From the NCBI GenBank assembly GCA_018823325.1, contig JAHJIJ010000018.1, forward strand, positions 1-64,000: a stretch of DNA of 64,000 bases, read 5' to 3'. Both the position numbers and the translations under genes were made by a program. The notes below the pieces were generated by a model. The model was given only the letters and a program-made list of their open reading frames with translations, searched no databases and was not told the DNA's origin. The DNA comes from Alphaproteobacteria bacterium. Lineage in GTDB: Bacteria; Pseudomonadota; Alphaproteobacteria; Sphingomonadales; Sphingomonadaceae. Positions 54,159 through 62,046 of this stretch are shown piece after piece. Position 1 is the stretch's first letter. Every line of letters begins with the position of its first letter.

Positions 54159-54192
54159 TTATCTACCCTGTAACCTTCGTAACCTTCCAGCG
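54159..54192. repeat. 34-nt dispersed motif, copy 2
   Basis: Matches copy 1 (5408-5441) at 32 of 34 positions, including the tandem 9-mer GTAACCTTC. It lies about 250 bases downstream of the HTH gene. Confidence 0.7.
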
Positions 54193-54446
54193 CGCGGCGC
54201 GGGGCTGGCCGAGGCCCTTCGCGGGGCTCGCGCGCACAGGCGCAGGCGCCGCGGATCGCGCGGAAATCGCGGGGCGGCGTCGCGGGATTACGGGGGATGA
54301 TCGGGGAGCGCCAGCGGGAGGAAAGAAGTCCGGCCCCCCGGGGGGTGGGGGGATGGGAGACCGGACCCTTTCAGCCGCTTGGCTGTGTGTGGGAGATCAC
54401 CGCCGAAGCGACTTTCCCCCCTTTGGTGCAGCATTTCACTGAACCT

Positions 54447-54465
54447 GTTCCTATCAGATAGGAAC
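54447..54465. promoter_or_regulatory. Perfect 19-bp palindrome
   Basis: GTTCCTATC and GATAGGAAC flank a single A. The site is six bases upstream of an ATG (54471) whose frame I doubt. It may be an operator for an unidentified regulator or the core of a small element. Confidence 0.45.
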
Positions 54466-54691
54466 GACACATGAACAAACAAGGCCAGCGCGACCAGAGG
54501 GGCGCGGGTTACGTTAGCCCGCTAAGCGCCTTCGGTTGGGCGCAAATGCGCCATGTCTGGCCGCAAGCCCGGCTGCCGCCGGGTCGCCCCGCCACGTGCA
54601 GCCCCCGGCCCCGGAACGCCTTCTCGGCGTCCTCCCGCCCATGCTTGTGGGAGCTGGAGCGGAAGGGATCGCGTCCGGGGCCGGAGATGGA

Positions 54692-55087
54692 TCAGGTCGA
54701 GGATGTGCCGGAGCCGCCCATGCCGGTGCCCAGCCCGCTCGTGCCGAACACCTGCGATGTCTCGTTGGTGCCCGTCGTGCTGGTCGTGGTCACATTGCCG
54801 GCATAGCTGTCCGTCTGCACGCCGCCGGCCTGGACGCCGGGCCGCGTGCCCTGGGAGTAGTCGGCGGTGAAGAGACCCTCGGGCAGCGGCGTCTCCGCCT
54901 TCAGCGCCACGCGGTCGTCCTTGATGTGCTCGACATAGTCGATGTTGATCTCATGGTGCCGGTTGTCCGCGGAATCTTTCCGCGTGAGGACCATCATATC
55001 GCCGTCAACCTTGTCCACAGTGCCAACATGGCGGCCCGTGGCATCGGTCACGTCCATATGCTCCTTGATGCGCCATTTCTCGAACAT
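54692..55087 (-). CDS. DUF2171 domain-containing protein
   Basis: Protein of 131 aa starting at ATG 55087 with AAGGAG upstream. The N-terminal half (HMDVTDATGRHVGTVDKVDG and INIDYVEHIKDDRVAL) is a PRC-barrel-like DUF2171 domain. The C-terminal tail is Gly/Thr/Ser-rich (TTTSTTGTNETSQVFGTSGL) and likely disordered. Genes of this kind are often stress-linked in sphingomonads; no function is assigned. Confidence 0.88.
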   Translation of the reverse strand: MFEKWRIKEHMDVTDATGRHVGTVDKVDGDMMVLTRKDSADNRHHEINIDYVEHIKDDRVALKAETPLPEGLFTADYSQGTRPGVQAGGVQTDSYAGNVTTTSTTGTNETSQVFGTSGLGTGMGGSGTSST

Positions 55088-55321
55088 GGCTCGCTCCTTT
55101 TCTGTGCTGTTACAATGATCTAAGGCGTATACTGGCACAACGGACGACACCCCGGACCGTTCCGCCAACCAGCCCCACCCGGCGCAGCGAGGCCACGGCT
55201 GGACGGACGGGGCGCCGATACAAATGATCACAAATGCACACAAAAGATGACGAGACCGGGCCACGCCGTTTTGATACCAGTCAATGCAACCGGCGACCGG
55301 GACAGTCACTGCAATGCAGGG

Positions 55322-55663
55322 ATGAACACAGCGATGACCATCAGCCCCACGCCACGTTCCCGCGCCCTGCTGTCTGGCACCGCCGCCCTCCTCCTGCTGC
55401 TGGGCGGCTGCGCGCGACAGGCAGCAGACGCCGTGAGCAGCGCCCCTGACACGCCGGGCTTCCTGCTCGGCCTGTGGCACGGCTTCATCTTCCCCGTCGC
55501 GTGGATCCTCTCGCTGTTCCTGGACAATGTCGCGATCTACGCGGTGCCGAACAGCGGCGGCTGGTATGACTTCGGCTATTTCCTCGGCATCGTCGTCTTC
55601 GGCGTCGGCGCCCGCAAAACCAGGACCGTGACGGTCTATGTCGATCGCTGGCGCGGCCGATGA
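55322..55663 (+). CDS. Small membrane protein with lipobox-like N-terminus
   Basis: Protein of 113 aa. LLSGTAALLLLLGGCARQ suggests a lipoprotein signal. A second hydrophobic stretch (FLLGLWHGFIFPVAWILSLF) and a third (WYDFGYFLGIVVFGVGA) follow, with a basic tail. Starts at 55322 or 55334 are both possible. No family name is recognised. Confidence 0.65.
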   Translation: MNTAMTISPTPRSRALLSGTAALLLLLGGCARQAADAVSSAPDTPGFLLGLWHGFIFPVAWILSLFLDNVAIYAVPNSGGWYDFGYFLGIVVFGVGARKTRTVTVYVDRWRGR

Positions 55664-55733
55664 TCCGCCGTCCGCGAACGCCCCCCCCTCTCCTCCGCTG
55701 CCACCCTCCCACATGTCTTGGAAGGACAAATTA

Positions 55734-56141
55734 ATGCGTAAGTGGCACCGCTGGATTACCGTCTTCATCGGCATCTTCATGCTCTTCATCGCGCTGACCG
55801 GCCTCGGCAGCCATTTCGCGGCCATGTATGCGCAGGGCAGCATCTTCGAGGCCGAGGAGCGCAGCGCGCCAGCGCCGGCCGGCGCCCCTTCGCCCGCCCC
55901 TGCGGCAAGCGCTGGCGGCCCGCCGGCGCAGGGCGCTCAGCCCGCGCCCAGTTCCGCCCGCCAGTTGGTCGGCCTGTTCCACCACCTCCACTCCGGCGAG
56001 TTCTTCGGCCCGGCGGGCGTCGTGATTTCCCTCCTCTCCGGCTTCGCGCTGGTTTTCTTCGCCATCTCCGGCATGTGGATGTACATTCAGATGTTCCTCA
56101 ACCGCCGCAGCCGCGGGCGCCGGGAGATGTTCTGGAAGTGA
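55734..56141 (+). CDS. PepSY-associated transmembrane-like protein, small
   Basis: Protein of 135 aa. RKWHRWITVFIGIFMLFIAL followed by TGLGSHFA is the typical start of PepSY_TM proteins. A Pro/Ala-rich linker leads to FHHLHSGEFFGPAGVVISLL and a last helix (GFALVFFAISGMWMYIQMFL). The start is ATG 55734 with GGAAGGA upstream; ATG 55713 is the alternative. Relatives with this topology bind haem or handle metals; that is inference here. It overlaps the next small gene (GTGA). Confidence 0.75.
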   Translation: MRKWHRWITVFIGIFMLFIALTGLGSHFAAMYAQGSIFEAEERSAPAPAGAPSPAPAASAGGPPAQGAQPAPSSARQLVGLFHHLHSGEFFGPAGVVISLLSGFALVFFAISGMWMYIQMFLNRRSRGRREMFWK

Positions 56142-56326
56142 CCACTGCCGCGCTCATCATGGCCGGTGTCTCGGGCACCTCGGCGCTGGGCGGTGCGATC
56201 ATCCTCGCCCGCCCCGCGCGCACCGCGCAGGGTGTGTATGGCAAGCGCATCGCAGGCACGATGGCGCTCTCCTTCGCGCTCATCCTCGCGCTGTTCGCCT
56301 GGGGGCTGGAGCGCATGGCCGGCTGA
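56138..56326 (+). CDS. Small two-helix membrane protein, 62 aa
   Basis: GTG 56138 overlaps the stop of the PepSY-like gene. Two hydrophobic segments (LIMAGVSGTSALGGAIILA and MALSFALILALFAWGLERM) flank a basic loop (RPARTAQGVYGKR). The coupling suggests the two proteins act together. Function unknown. Confidence 0.65.
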   Translation: MTTAALIMAGVSGTSALGGAIILARPARTAQGVYGKRIAGTMALSFALILALFAWGLERMAG

Positions 56327-56489
56327 ACCCGCCGCAGTCCGCGGCGCCCACGAAAGTCAAGGCCGGGCGCGCAAAATTTACTGTGGATGAACGGCACATC
56401 GCCGCTAGACATTGTGGTGGATTGGGGTAGCATCCCCCTTCATCTAGTTATTTGTGCCCTACAGCCATCCTATCGCGGAGCCCGGAAAA

Positions 56490-57542
56490 ATGTCGCTTCT
56501 CCAAGCCTCCAAGGTCTACAAGCCCTTCGAATATCCCTGGGCCTATGACTATTGGAAGCGCCAGCAGCAGGTCCACTGGATGCCCGAGGAAGTGCCTCTG
56601 GGCGAGGATTGCCGCGACTGGGCGCAGAAGCTCTCCGACCATGAGCGCAACCTGCTCACGCAGATCTTCCGCTTCTTCACCCAGGCGGACGTGGAAGTGC
56701 AGGATTGCTACCACGACAAATATGGTCGCGTGTTCAAGCCGACCGAGATCAAGATGATGCTGACCGCGTTCAGCAACATGGAGACGATCCACATCGCGGC
56801 CTACTCGCACCTGCTCGACACCATCGGCATGCCCGAGAGCGAATATTCGATGTTCCTCGAATATGACGAGATGCGCGCCAAGCATGATTACATGCAGCAG
56901 TTCGGCGTCGATAATGACGAGGATATCGCCCGCACGCTCGCCATGTTCGGCGGCTTTACCGAGGGCATGCAGCTCTTCGCCAGCTTCGCGATGCTGATGA
57001 ACTTCCCGCGCTTCAACAAGATGAAGGGCATGGGGCAGATCGTCACCTGGTCCGTGCGCGACGAGAGCCTGCACTGCGAGGGCATCGTGCGCCTGTTCCA
57101 CGAGTTCGTGAAAGAGCGGGGCTGCCTCACCAAGGCAGTGAAGGAAGACATTATCGATTGCTGCCAGAAGACGGTGCGGCTGGAGGATGCCTTCATCGAC
57201 CTCGCCTTCGAGCAAGGCCCGGTGCCGGGCATGACCGCCAAGGAAATCAAGCGCTACATCCGCTACATCGCGGACTGGCGCCTCGGCCAGCTCGGCTTCC
57301 AGCCGATCTACATGATCGAGGATCACCCGCTCCCCTGGCTCGCTCCGCTGCTCAACGGCGTGGAGCACGCCAACTTCTTCGAGACGCGCGCCACCGAATA
57401 TTCCAAGGGCGCCACGCGCGGCAACTGGAACGACGTGTGGGACAGCTTCGACCGCCGCAAGAAAAGCAAGGCGAACGACAGCGAAGTCGAGGCCGAAGGC
57501 GGCGAGGACATGTTCTCGCGCGCTGGGGTGGCGGCGGAGTAG
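56490..57542 (+). CDS. nrdB: Ribonucleotide reductase class Ia, beta subunit
   Basis: Radical-generating subunit for dNTP synthesis; 350 aa. The di-iron ligands and the radical Tyr are visible in METIHIAAYSHL (ExxHxxxY, matching E115/H118/Y122 of the E. coli enzyme), with further ligands in SVRDESLHCEG. The C-terminal tail is acidic (EVEAEGGEDMFSRAGVAAE), as needed to bind NrdA. The start is ATG 56490; GTG 56454 is an alternative. nrdA is not adjacent. Confidence 0.96.
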   Translation: MSLLQASKVYKPFEYPWAYDYWKRQQQVHWMPEEVPLGEDCRDWAQKLSDHERNLLTQIFRFFTQADVEVQDCYHDKYGRVFKPTEIKMMLTAFSNMETIHIAAYSHLLDTIGMPESEYSMFLEYDEMRAKHDYMQQFGVDNDEDIARTLAMFGGFTEGMQLFASFAMLMNFPRFNKMKGMGQIVTWSVRDESLHCEGIVRLFHEFVKERGCLTKAVKEDIIDCCQKTVRLEDAFIDLAFEQGPVPGMTAKEIKRYIRYIADWRLGQLGFQPIYMIEDHPLPWLAPLLNGVEHANFFETRATEYSKGATRGNWNDVWDSFDRRKKSKANDSEVEAEGGEDMFSRAGVAAE

Positions 57543-57544
57543 GA

Positions 57545-58170
57545 ATGAGCCGGCCAACGCTTGAGGATGGTGCAGTTCATGACTTGGCCCGATGTCCGCA
57601 GTGCAGCGTAGCAAATCCTCTGCTTACGCTAGTAGGAAAAGCTGATTTATATAGCGGCAGTGAATTCGAAGGATGGTGGTATTTTTCTGTAAAGTGTTCC
57701 AAGTGCGGACGACTTTCGTTGATGTTTGGCAGGACAAAAAACCGCCACTCAGCTGAGGGTGCAACCATCTTCGAAATTTTCCCGCAGATGGAATCTGTTT
57801 CAGACGAACTTCCATTAAAGGCAAAAAATTTCTTCAACAAGCAGTGGAATCTCGTCATGCGCCCGACGGCGCACTGATGCTAGCAGCGTCATCAATCGAC
57901 GCAATGTTGAAGGAAAAGGGCTTCCGAGAAGGCAGTCTTTATAGGCGAATTGAACTCGCGGCAGAGGAAGGGATCCTAACTTCGGAAATGCGCGAATGGG
58001 CGCACGAAATACGACTGAGTGCCAACGAACCACGTCATGCCGATGACGATTACGAAGGTGCAACCAGCGCTGATGCAGAACAGATAATTGAATTCGCAAA
58101 AGCACTGGGACAATATCTGTTTGAGTTACCTTCCAAAGTGAAAAAATGGAAAGCTCAAGCCGTTAGTTAG
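57545..58170 (+). pseudogene. DUF4145-like protein split by a -1 frameshift
   Basis: Frame 1 of the pair starts at ATG 57545 (two bases after the nrdB stop) and has a zinc ribbon, Cys17/Cys20 and Cys51/Cys54 (CPQC, CSKC). It reads out of phase after the A6 run at 57823-57828 and stops at 57877. The continuation lies in the -1 frame from the same run (FLQQAVESRHAPDGALMLAA, SSIDAMLKEKGF) to 58170. Joined, they give about 208 aa with a DUF4145-like C-terminus (EWAHEIRLSANEPRHADDD). The frame carries A AAA AAT, so programmed slippage, an indel or a sequencing error are all possible. AT-rich compared with neighbours, suggesting transfer. DUF4145 genes often occur in defence contexts. Confidence 0.7.
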
Positions 58171-58329
58171 TTTAAACCCACGCGACACACCTCCTCGGCG
58201 ATTCTCAATTCTCGTTCCCCTTTCCGCCACATGAACCGCCCGTCGCGGGTGGTTCAGACGAATCGCAGTAAGCTCCGATCTGTTCTCCCGCTGCCGGGAG
58301 AGACAAGAACAGATGTCGGAGTGAGACAG

Positions 58330-58890
58330 ATGTACAAGGCACTGAAGAACAGCATCGCGGCACTGGCGCTTGGCGCCGTGACCATCGGCGGCTTGGCCGC
58401 CACTCCCGCCTTCGCCGATCGCGGACGCGACAATGATCGGCACTGGAAGCGTGATCGTGACGATCGCCGCCATCATCATCGCGGGCATGACAATCGCCGC
58501 TGGGATCGCCACGACCATCGCGGTCGTGACCGCGTCGTGGTGATCGATCGCCGCCACGTCGTCCGCCCCGCCCCGCGCGTCGTCTATTCCTACGACTATA
58601 ACCGGCCCGATCCGCGCTATCGCGGCTATTATGCCGATCGCTATTATCGCGGTGGCTATGAGCCGGTGCGCGTCTACCGCAACACCCGCGTCTATCGTGG
58701 CTATGATGATCGGTACTATTGCCGCCGTTCAGATGGCACGACCGGTCTGATCATCGGTGCAGCGGTCGGTGGACTGCTGGGCGACCAGATCGATCGCGGC
58801 CATTCCTCCATCCTCGGTGCGGTGCTGGGTGCCGGCGCGGGCGCGATGATCGGCCGGTCCATTGATCGGGGCGACGTTGTCTGCCGCTGA
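58330..58890 (+). CDS. Glycine-zipper protein with His/Arg-rich region
   Basis: Secreted protein of 186 aa with signal peptide (KNSIAALALGAVTIGGLAAT, ending PAFA). A His/Arg/Asp-rich segment (RDDRRHHHRGHDNRRWDRHD) could bind metal. The Tyr-rich middle leads to a C-terminal glycine zipper (GLIIGAAVGGLLGDQIDRG and AVLGAGAGAMIGRSIDRG), as in 2TM glycine-zipper envelope proteins. A strong terminator follows. Confidence 0.85.
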   Translation: MYKALKNSIAALALGAVTIGGLAATPAFADRGRDNDRHWKRDRDDRRHHHRGHDNRRWDRHDHRGRDRVVVIDRRHVVRPAPRVVYSYDYNRPDPRYRGYYADRYYRGGYEPVRVYRNTRVYRGYDDRYYCRRSDGTTGLIIGAAVGGLLGDQIDRGHSSILGAVLGAGAGAMIGRSIDRGDVVCR

Positions 58891-58915
58891 GCAAGGCATG
58901 AGACGCTGACACAAA

Positions 58916-58954
58916 CTCAACCCGGCTGGCATGTGCGAGCCGGGTTGAGCTTTT
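58916..58954 (+). terminator. Rho-independent terminator after glycine-zipper gene
   Basis: A perfect 12-bp stem (CTCAACCCGGCT at 58916-58927 and AGCCGGGTTGAG at 58938-58949) with a 10-nt loop is followed by CTTTT. It lies 25 bases after the stop and just before the convergent entericidin gene. Confidence 0.9.
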
Positions 58955-58960
58955 CGGGCG

Positions 58961-59095
58961 TCAGTTGATGGCTTCTTCCCCCGCCTGCCCAACGGACTCG
59001 ATGTCACGGCCAAGGCCTTTCACGGTCGCACAGGCGGACAGCAACACCGAAGCGCCCAACACTGCGACCAGAAGCATCGACATTCTTGTTTTCAT
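58961..59095 (-). CDS. Entericidin A/B family lipoprotein
   Basis: Peptide of 44 aa: MKTRMSMLLVAVLGASVL with the lipobox LLSAC, then ATVKGLGRDIESVGQAGEEA. This is the typical entericidin pattern of a small amphipathic lipoprotein. The start is ATG 59095, after GGGATC. Entericidins form a stress-linked toxin/antidote pair in E. coli; only one is present here. Confidence 0.88.
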   Translation of the reverse strand: MKTRMSMLLVAVLGASVLLSACATVKGLGRDIESVGQAGEEAIN

Positions 59096-59308
59096 TCTCA
59101 GATCCCTTTCCGATGCCGGACTTGCCATTCCAGCCAAAAGACTATTCCGGAAATCGGCAAGATAGGCAATCTGCCCCTGACGAGGCGCATTCCATTTCGC
59201 CGGGTGATTGTGGGTGTCGACTGCCCGTGCGAAAAGTGCCGCGCCCGGTGGGAACCGGGGCACGCGGCGCACGTATATGGTGTGATGAACCTTGGAGGAG
59301 GACAATCC

Positions 59309-59464
59309 ATGGACCCCGTCACCATCGAAGACAGGCGCAAAGAGTTGCAGACCCTGCTCGCGCAAATCCAGGCCAATCCGTCACGCGACTGGAACCGAGA
59401 ACGGCAGCGGATCATCGTGCTTCAGCAGATGGTCGCAGCCGAGCAGCCTCGCGCGCGCGCCTGA
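59309..59464 (+). CDS. Small conserved-looking protein, 51 aa
   Basis: ATG 59309 follows GGAGGAGGA. The product is a charged helix (PVTIEDRRKELQTLLAQIQA and NRERQRIIVLQQMVAAEQ) without signal or Cys. The very strong ribosome binding site supports translation. Function unknown. Confidence 0.6.
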   Translation: MDPVTIEDRRKELQTLLAQIQANPSRDWNRERQRIIVLQQMVAAEQPRARA

Positions 59465-59725
59465 TGAGAGACTGACGCCGACAACCGCGAAGGGCGCGGC
59501 GTCATCATGATTGAAAATGAGGCCGGACGGTCGGTGCGTGCGCGCGCTAGCCTCGCCCCGACCGGCTTCAGCTTTTCTTAATGAATCCCGACGATTCGTG
59601 GGTGGTTGCGGCGCTGCGATGAATTGAGTCCACAAGCTCTTGCCTTGGCGGAATCAGAGGAGGATAAGCGCCCCATTATGGGAAACAGCCGGCACGTGCC
59701 GCGCCGGCGGTCGGGAGAAGACGTT

Positions 59726-60400
59726 ATGGCCATGCGCATGATCGGGCGCGCGCGGATGAAGTCCGCGATGCTGTTTACCGCTCTGCCACTGCTTGCGCTG
59801 GCGGGATGCACCACGACGAAAGTTGCTGAGGCACCGCTGGAGAATATCCCGTCGCCCATACCCGACAATGTTCCGCTGATCGAATTGCCGCCCCCGCCGC
59901 CGGTGCTGATCGGTGAGCACAAGGGTGAGGATATGTGGCACCTTCGCTCGGGCCTCAATGTAGCGGTGCTCCTTTGCCATGGACCTGACAATGAGGCGAT
60001 GGTGGCGAGCTACAACAAGATGCTTTCCACGCACAAAGGCCTGTTGTCAGAGGCTGCACAGATCGAGGTCGATCTGTTCAAGGCGCGCGGTGGCCGCAAG
60101 TGGCAGGATTCCTACGACGACCACATGACGAAGGTCTATAACAGCTACTCACGCACATTGACGCGGGAAGTCTTCTGCAGCCGCTCCAAGAACCTGCTGG
60201 AGACGGCGGTGACTGCCACGCCGACGCAGTTCAGCGAGAACGCAACCGTGATGCTGTGGGAACTGAACAAGGCTGCGGGCCTGCCCGATCCAGACGGCAA
60301 ACTCTCCCGCGCGGGGCATGCCAATGCCCATACACCCGCTACAACGCAGCCGGTGCAGACCGTTCAGGCGACGCCCGGCAGCGGATCCACCTCCCGCTGA
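59726..60400 (+). CDS. Hypothetical lipoprotein
   Basis: Protein of 224 aa with signal and lipobox (MLFTALPLLALAGC). A Pro-rich segment (LIELPPPPPVLIG) precedes a helical body with two Cys (VAVLLCHGPDNEAMVAS, REVFCSRSKNLLETAV). The tail is Thr/Gln-rich. The start is ATG 59726 after GGGAGAAG. No domain is recognised. Confidence 0.8.
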   Translation: MAMRMIGRARMKSAMLFTALPLLALAGCTTTKVAEAPLENIPSPIPDNVPLIELPPPPPVLIGEHKGEDMWHLRSGLNVAVLLCHGPDNEAMVASYNKMLSTHKGLLSEAAQIEVDLFKARGGRKWQDSYDDHMTKVYNSYSRTLTREVFCSRSKNLLETAVTATPTQFSENATVMLWELNKAAGLPDPDGKLSRAGHANAHTPATTQPVQTVQATPGSGSTSR

Positions 60401-60427
60401 AGCCGCGCCGAACGTTACCGTTGAGCT

Positions 60428-60447
60428 CCCTCAGCGTCCGTTGAGGG
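60428..60447. terminator. Weak hairpin between convergent genes
   Basis: CCCTCA and TGAGGG form a 6-bp stem with an 8-nt loop between the lipoprotein gene and the convergent SDR gene. No T tract. Possible bidirectional terminator. Confidence 0.3.
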
Positions 60448-61317
60448 TTAGCTTTCCTCTTGGGGAACGGCGAGCGTCGCGCCAAAATCAAATGGCTTTG
60501 CTTCCGGCATGGACGCAATAAGCGCCTTGAAGCGCTCTTCGACGGTTTCTTTCCAGTTGCCGTGGGTCGAGACGTAAAGCGTGTTGTTGCGGATCGCGTC
60601 GACGATCATGTCCCCCACTTCCGTGGGTTCCATCCAGGTGTCCGAGACAACGCGCTTTGCGAGCTGCTGTTCGGTCTCCGCAAACCCGCTGTTCCCACGG
60701 AAGCGTTCGGGCCGGTTCTGGCCGGACTCGTGAATGCGGCTCTTGATGGGACCGGGCATCAGCACCGTCACGCCGATATTGTCTTCCGCCATGCTGTCGC
60801 GGATTGACTCCGACAAGGTGATAACGCCCGCCTTGGCCACAGCGTAGATGGCCATGAAGCTGGGCATCGGCGTAAGCCCGGCGAGCGAAGCCGTGTTGAC
60901 GATATGGCCGCCACGCCCGCGGCGCCGCATACCCGGCGCAAATTCCATGATGCCATTAATCGGCCCCATCAGATTGACGCCAATACCATAGTCCCAATCG
61001 GCATAGGTGGCCTGATCGAACGGCCCCGAGGGGTCAATCCCTGCATTATTGACGAGAATGTCCGGGCCGCCCATCACCGCCTCGCATTCCTTGGCTGCCT
61101 CGCGCATCTGGTCACGATCCGAGACGTCGAGCCTGATGGTGTGGACATTGCGGCCCTGCTGGCGCTCCTCGAAGAACGCCTTGGCCTCATCGAGATGGTC
61201 CTGGCGAATGTCAGCCAGCACCAGCCTGGCGCCATTGGCCAGCAGTTGCTGGGCGATACCAAAGCCGATGCCGCTCGCCCCGCCCGTGATGAATGCCGTC
61301 GTGCCCGCAATGTCCAT
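60448..61317 (-). CDS. SDR family NAD(P)-dependent oxidoreductase
   Basis: Short-chain dehydrogenase of 289 aa, somewhat longer than classical members. The cofactor motif is ITGGASGIGFGIA, and NNAGIDPSGP and YAVAK (catalytic Tyr/Lys) are present. A C-terminal segment (YVSTHGNWKETVEERFKALI) is typical of a subgroup common in sphingomonads and actinobacteria. GGAGAG precedes ATG 61317. The substrate is unknown. Confidence 0.92.
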   Translation of the reverse strand: MDIAGTTAFITGGASGIGFGIAQQLLANGARLVLADIRQDHLDEAKAFFEERQQGRNVHTIRLDVSDRDQMREAAKECEAVMGGPDILVNNAGIDPSGPFDQATYADWDYGIGVNLMGPINGIMEFAPGMRRRGRGGHIVNTASLAGLTPMPSFMAIYAVAKAGVITLSESIRDSMAEDNIGVTVLMPGPIKSRIHESGQNRPERFRGNSGFAETEQQLAKRVVSDTWMEPTEVGDMIVDAIRNNTLYVSTHGNWKETVEERFKALIASMPEAKPFDFGATLAVPQEES

Positions 61318-61459
61318 TGTGCTTCTCTCCGTCTGGCTGCTCGATATCAGCCTTGAAATGCTCACATGCGACCTAAACGCACAGCTTGGCCGTACGCAAT
61401 ATCTCGTGAACCGAAATCGGACAAAATCAACGACTGAAACAGCAGGCGCAGCGCCCGCC

Positions 61460-61999
61460 TCAGGGTCGATCTTCGCGAGGATGGGCGGCGCGCCACTCAT
61501 CCGGGCGATCGAACGTCCCACGCCAGATACCGCGCCCAGCCTCGCGGGCCTCCCGCTCCCGTGCAGCGTGGATGCCCGCGCGACGCACGTCCCCACTCAC
61601 AGCCCAGCCTTGCGCGACCAGATCAGCGGACACATCCGATACGCCGTCAACCGAGCAGGTCGCGACGGCGCGGCCGAAACGGTCGCTCGTCCGGCTTTCA
61701 CAGCGCAGCCCGCCGCGCGCGACAAGCGCTTCCAGGGCTGATCGTGCCTCCTGCCCGCACAGCCATCGTGCGCCATCGCTCGTCTGGCAGGACTGGTGCA
61801 ACTCAACGGCATCCATGTCGGCCAGGCGCACGATGCGGGCGCCAATGCGCAGCGTGTCACCGTCCATCACATGCACGCGCTCGCCATCCGCGGCCACAAG
61901 CTGCTCTTCCGGGCGAAGATAGGCAAGAACGGCAAGCAATATGACGAGCAGGACCAAACCGCCAAAGCGCCGCCGCCAACGCCGTCCCGGCATCGTCAT
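61460..61999 (-). CDS. Thermonuclease (SNase-like) family protein
   Basis: Membrane-anchored or secreted OB-fold nuclease of 179 aa. An N-terminal hydrophobic helix (FGGLVLLVILLAVLAYLRP) is followed by VMDGDTLRIGARIVRLADMD and AVELHQSC, giving the catalytic Asp/Arg/Glu pattern, and DRFGRAVATC. Relatives cleave DNA or RNA outside the cytoplasm. Both Cys pairs may form disulfides. Confidence 0.88.
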   Translation of the reverse strand: MTMPGRRWRRRFGGLVLLVILLAVLAYLRPEEQLVAADGERVHVMDGDTLRIGARIVRLADMDAVELHQSCQTSDGARWLCGQEARSALEALVARGGLRCESRTSDRFGRAVATCSVDGVSDVSADLVAQGWAVSGDVRRAGIHAAREREAREAGRGIWRGTFDRPDEWRAAHPREDRP

Positions 62000-62046
62000 C
62001 CAGTTGCTGTTGCCCGTCCTGTTCCAGCGGGACCGTCGAACGCTGA

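Larger units (their letters stand above)
53912..54691. other. Long stretch with weak coding evidence
   Basis: About 780 bases. An open frame from GTG 53908 (overlapping the previous stop) to 54300 exists, but its Arg/Gly/Ala-rich product resembles nothing and includes the 34-nt dispersed motif; I give it about one chance in four. A frame from ATG 54471 lies next to a palindrome but runs antisense into the DUF2171 gene and is probably not real. Otherwise I see no gene. Confidence 0.5.

Noticed and set aside
54447..54465. Resemblance of the palindrome to a yeast FRT half-site (GTTCCTAT)
   Set aside because: Only a few bases agree, and no recombinase gene is present; treated as chance.
54471..54806. 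Open frame of 111 codons next to the 19-bp palindrome
   Set aside because: Runs antisense into the DUF2171 gene, is Pro/Arg-rich, and has no domain; only the ATG next to the palindrome speaks for it.
58330..58890. Nickel/cobalt homeostasis protein RcnB
   Set aside because: The His/Arg-rich region is similar in flavour, but the C-terminal glycine zipper is not an RcnB feature, so no such name is given.
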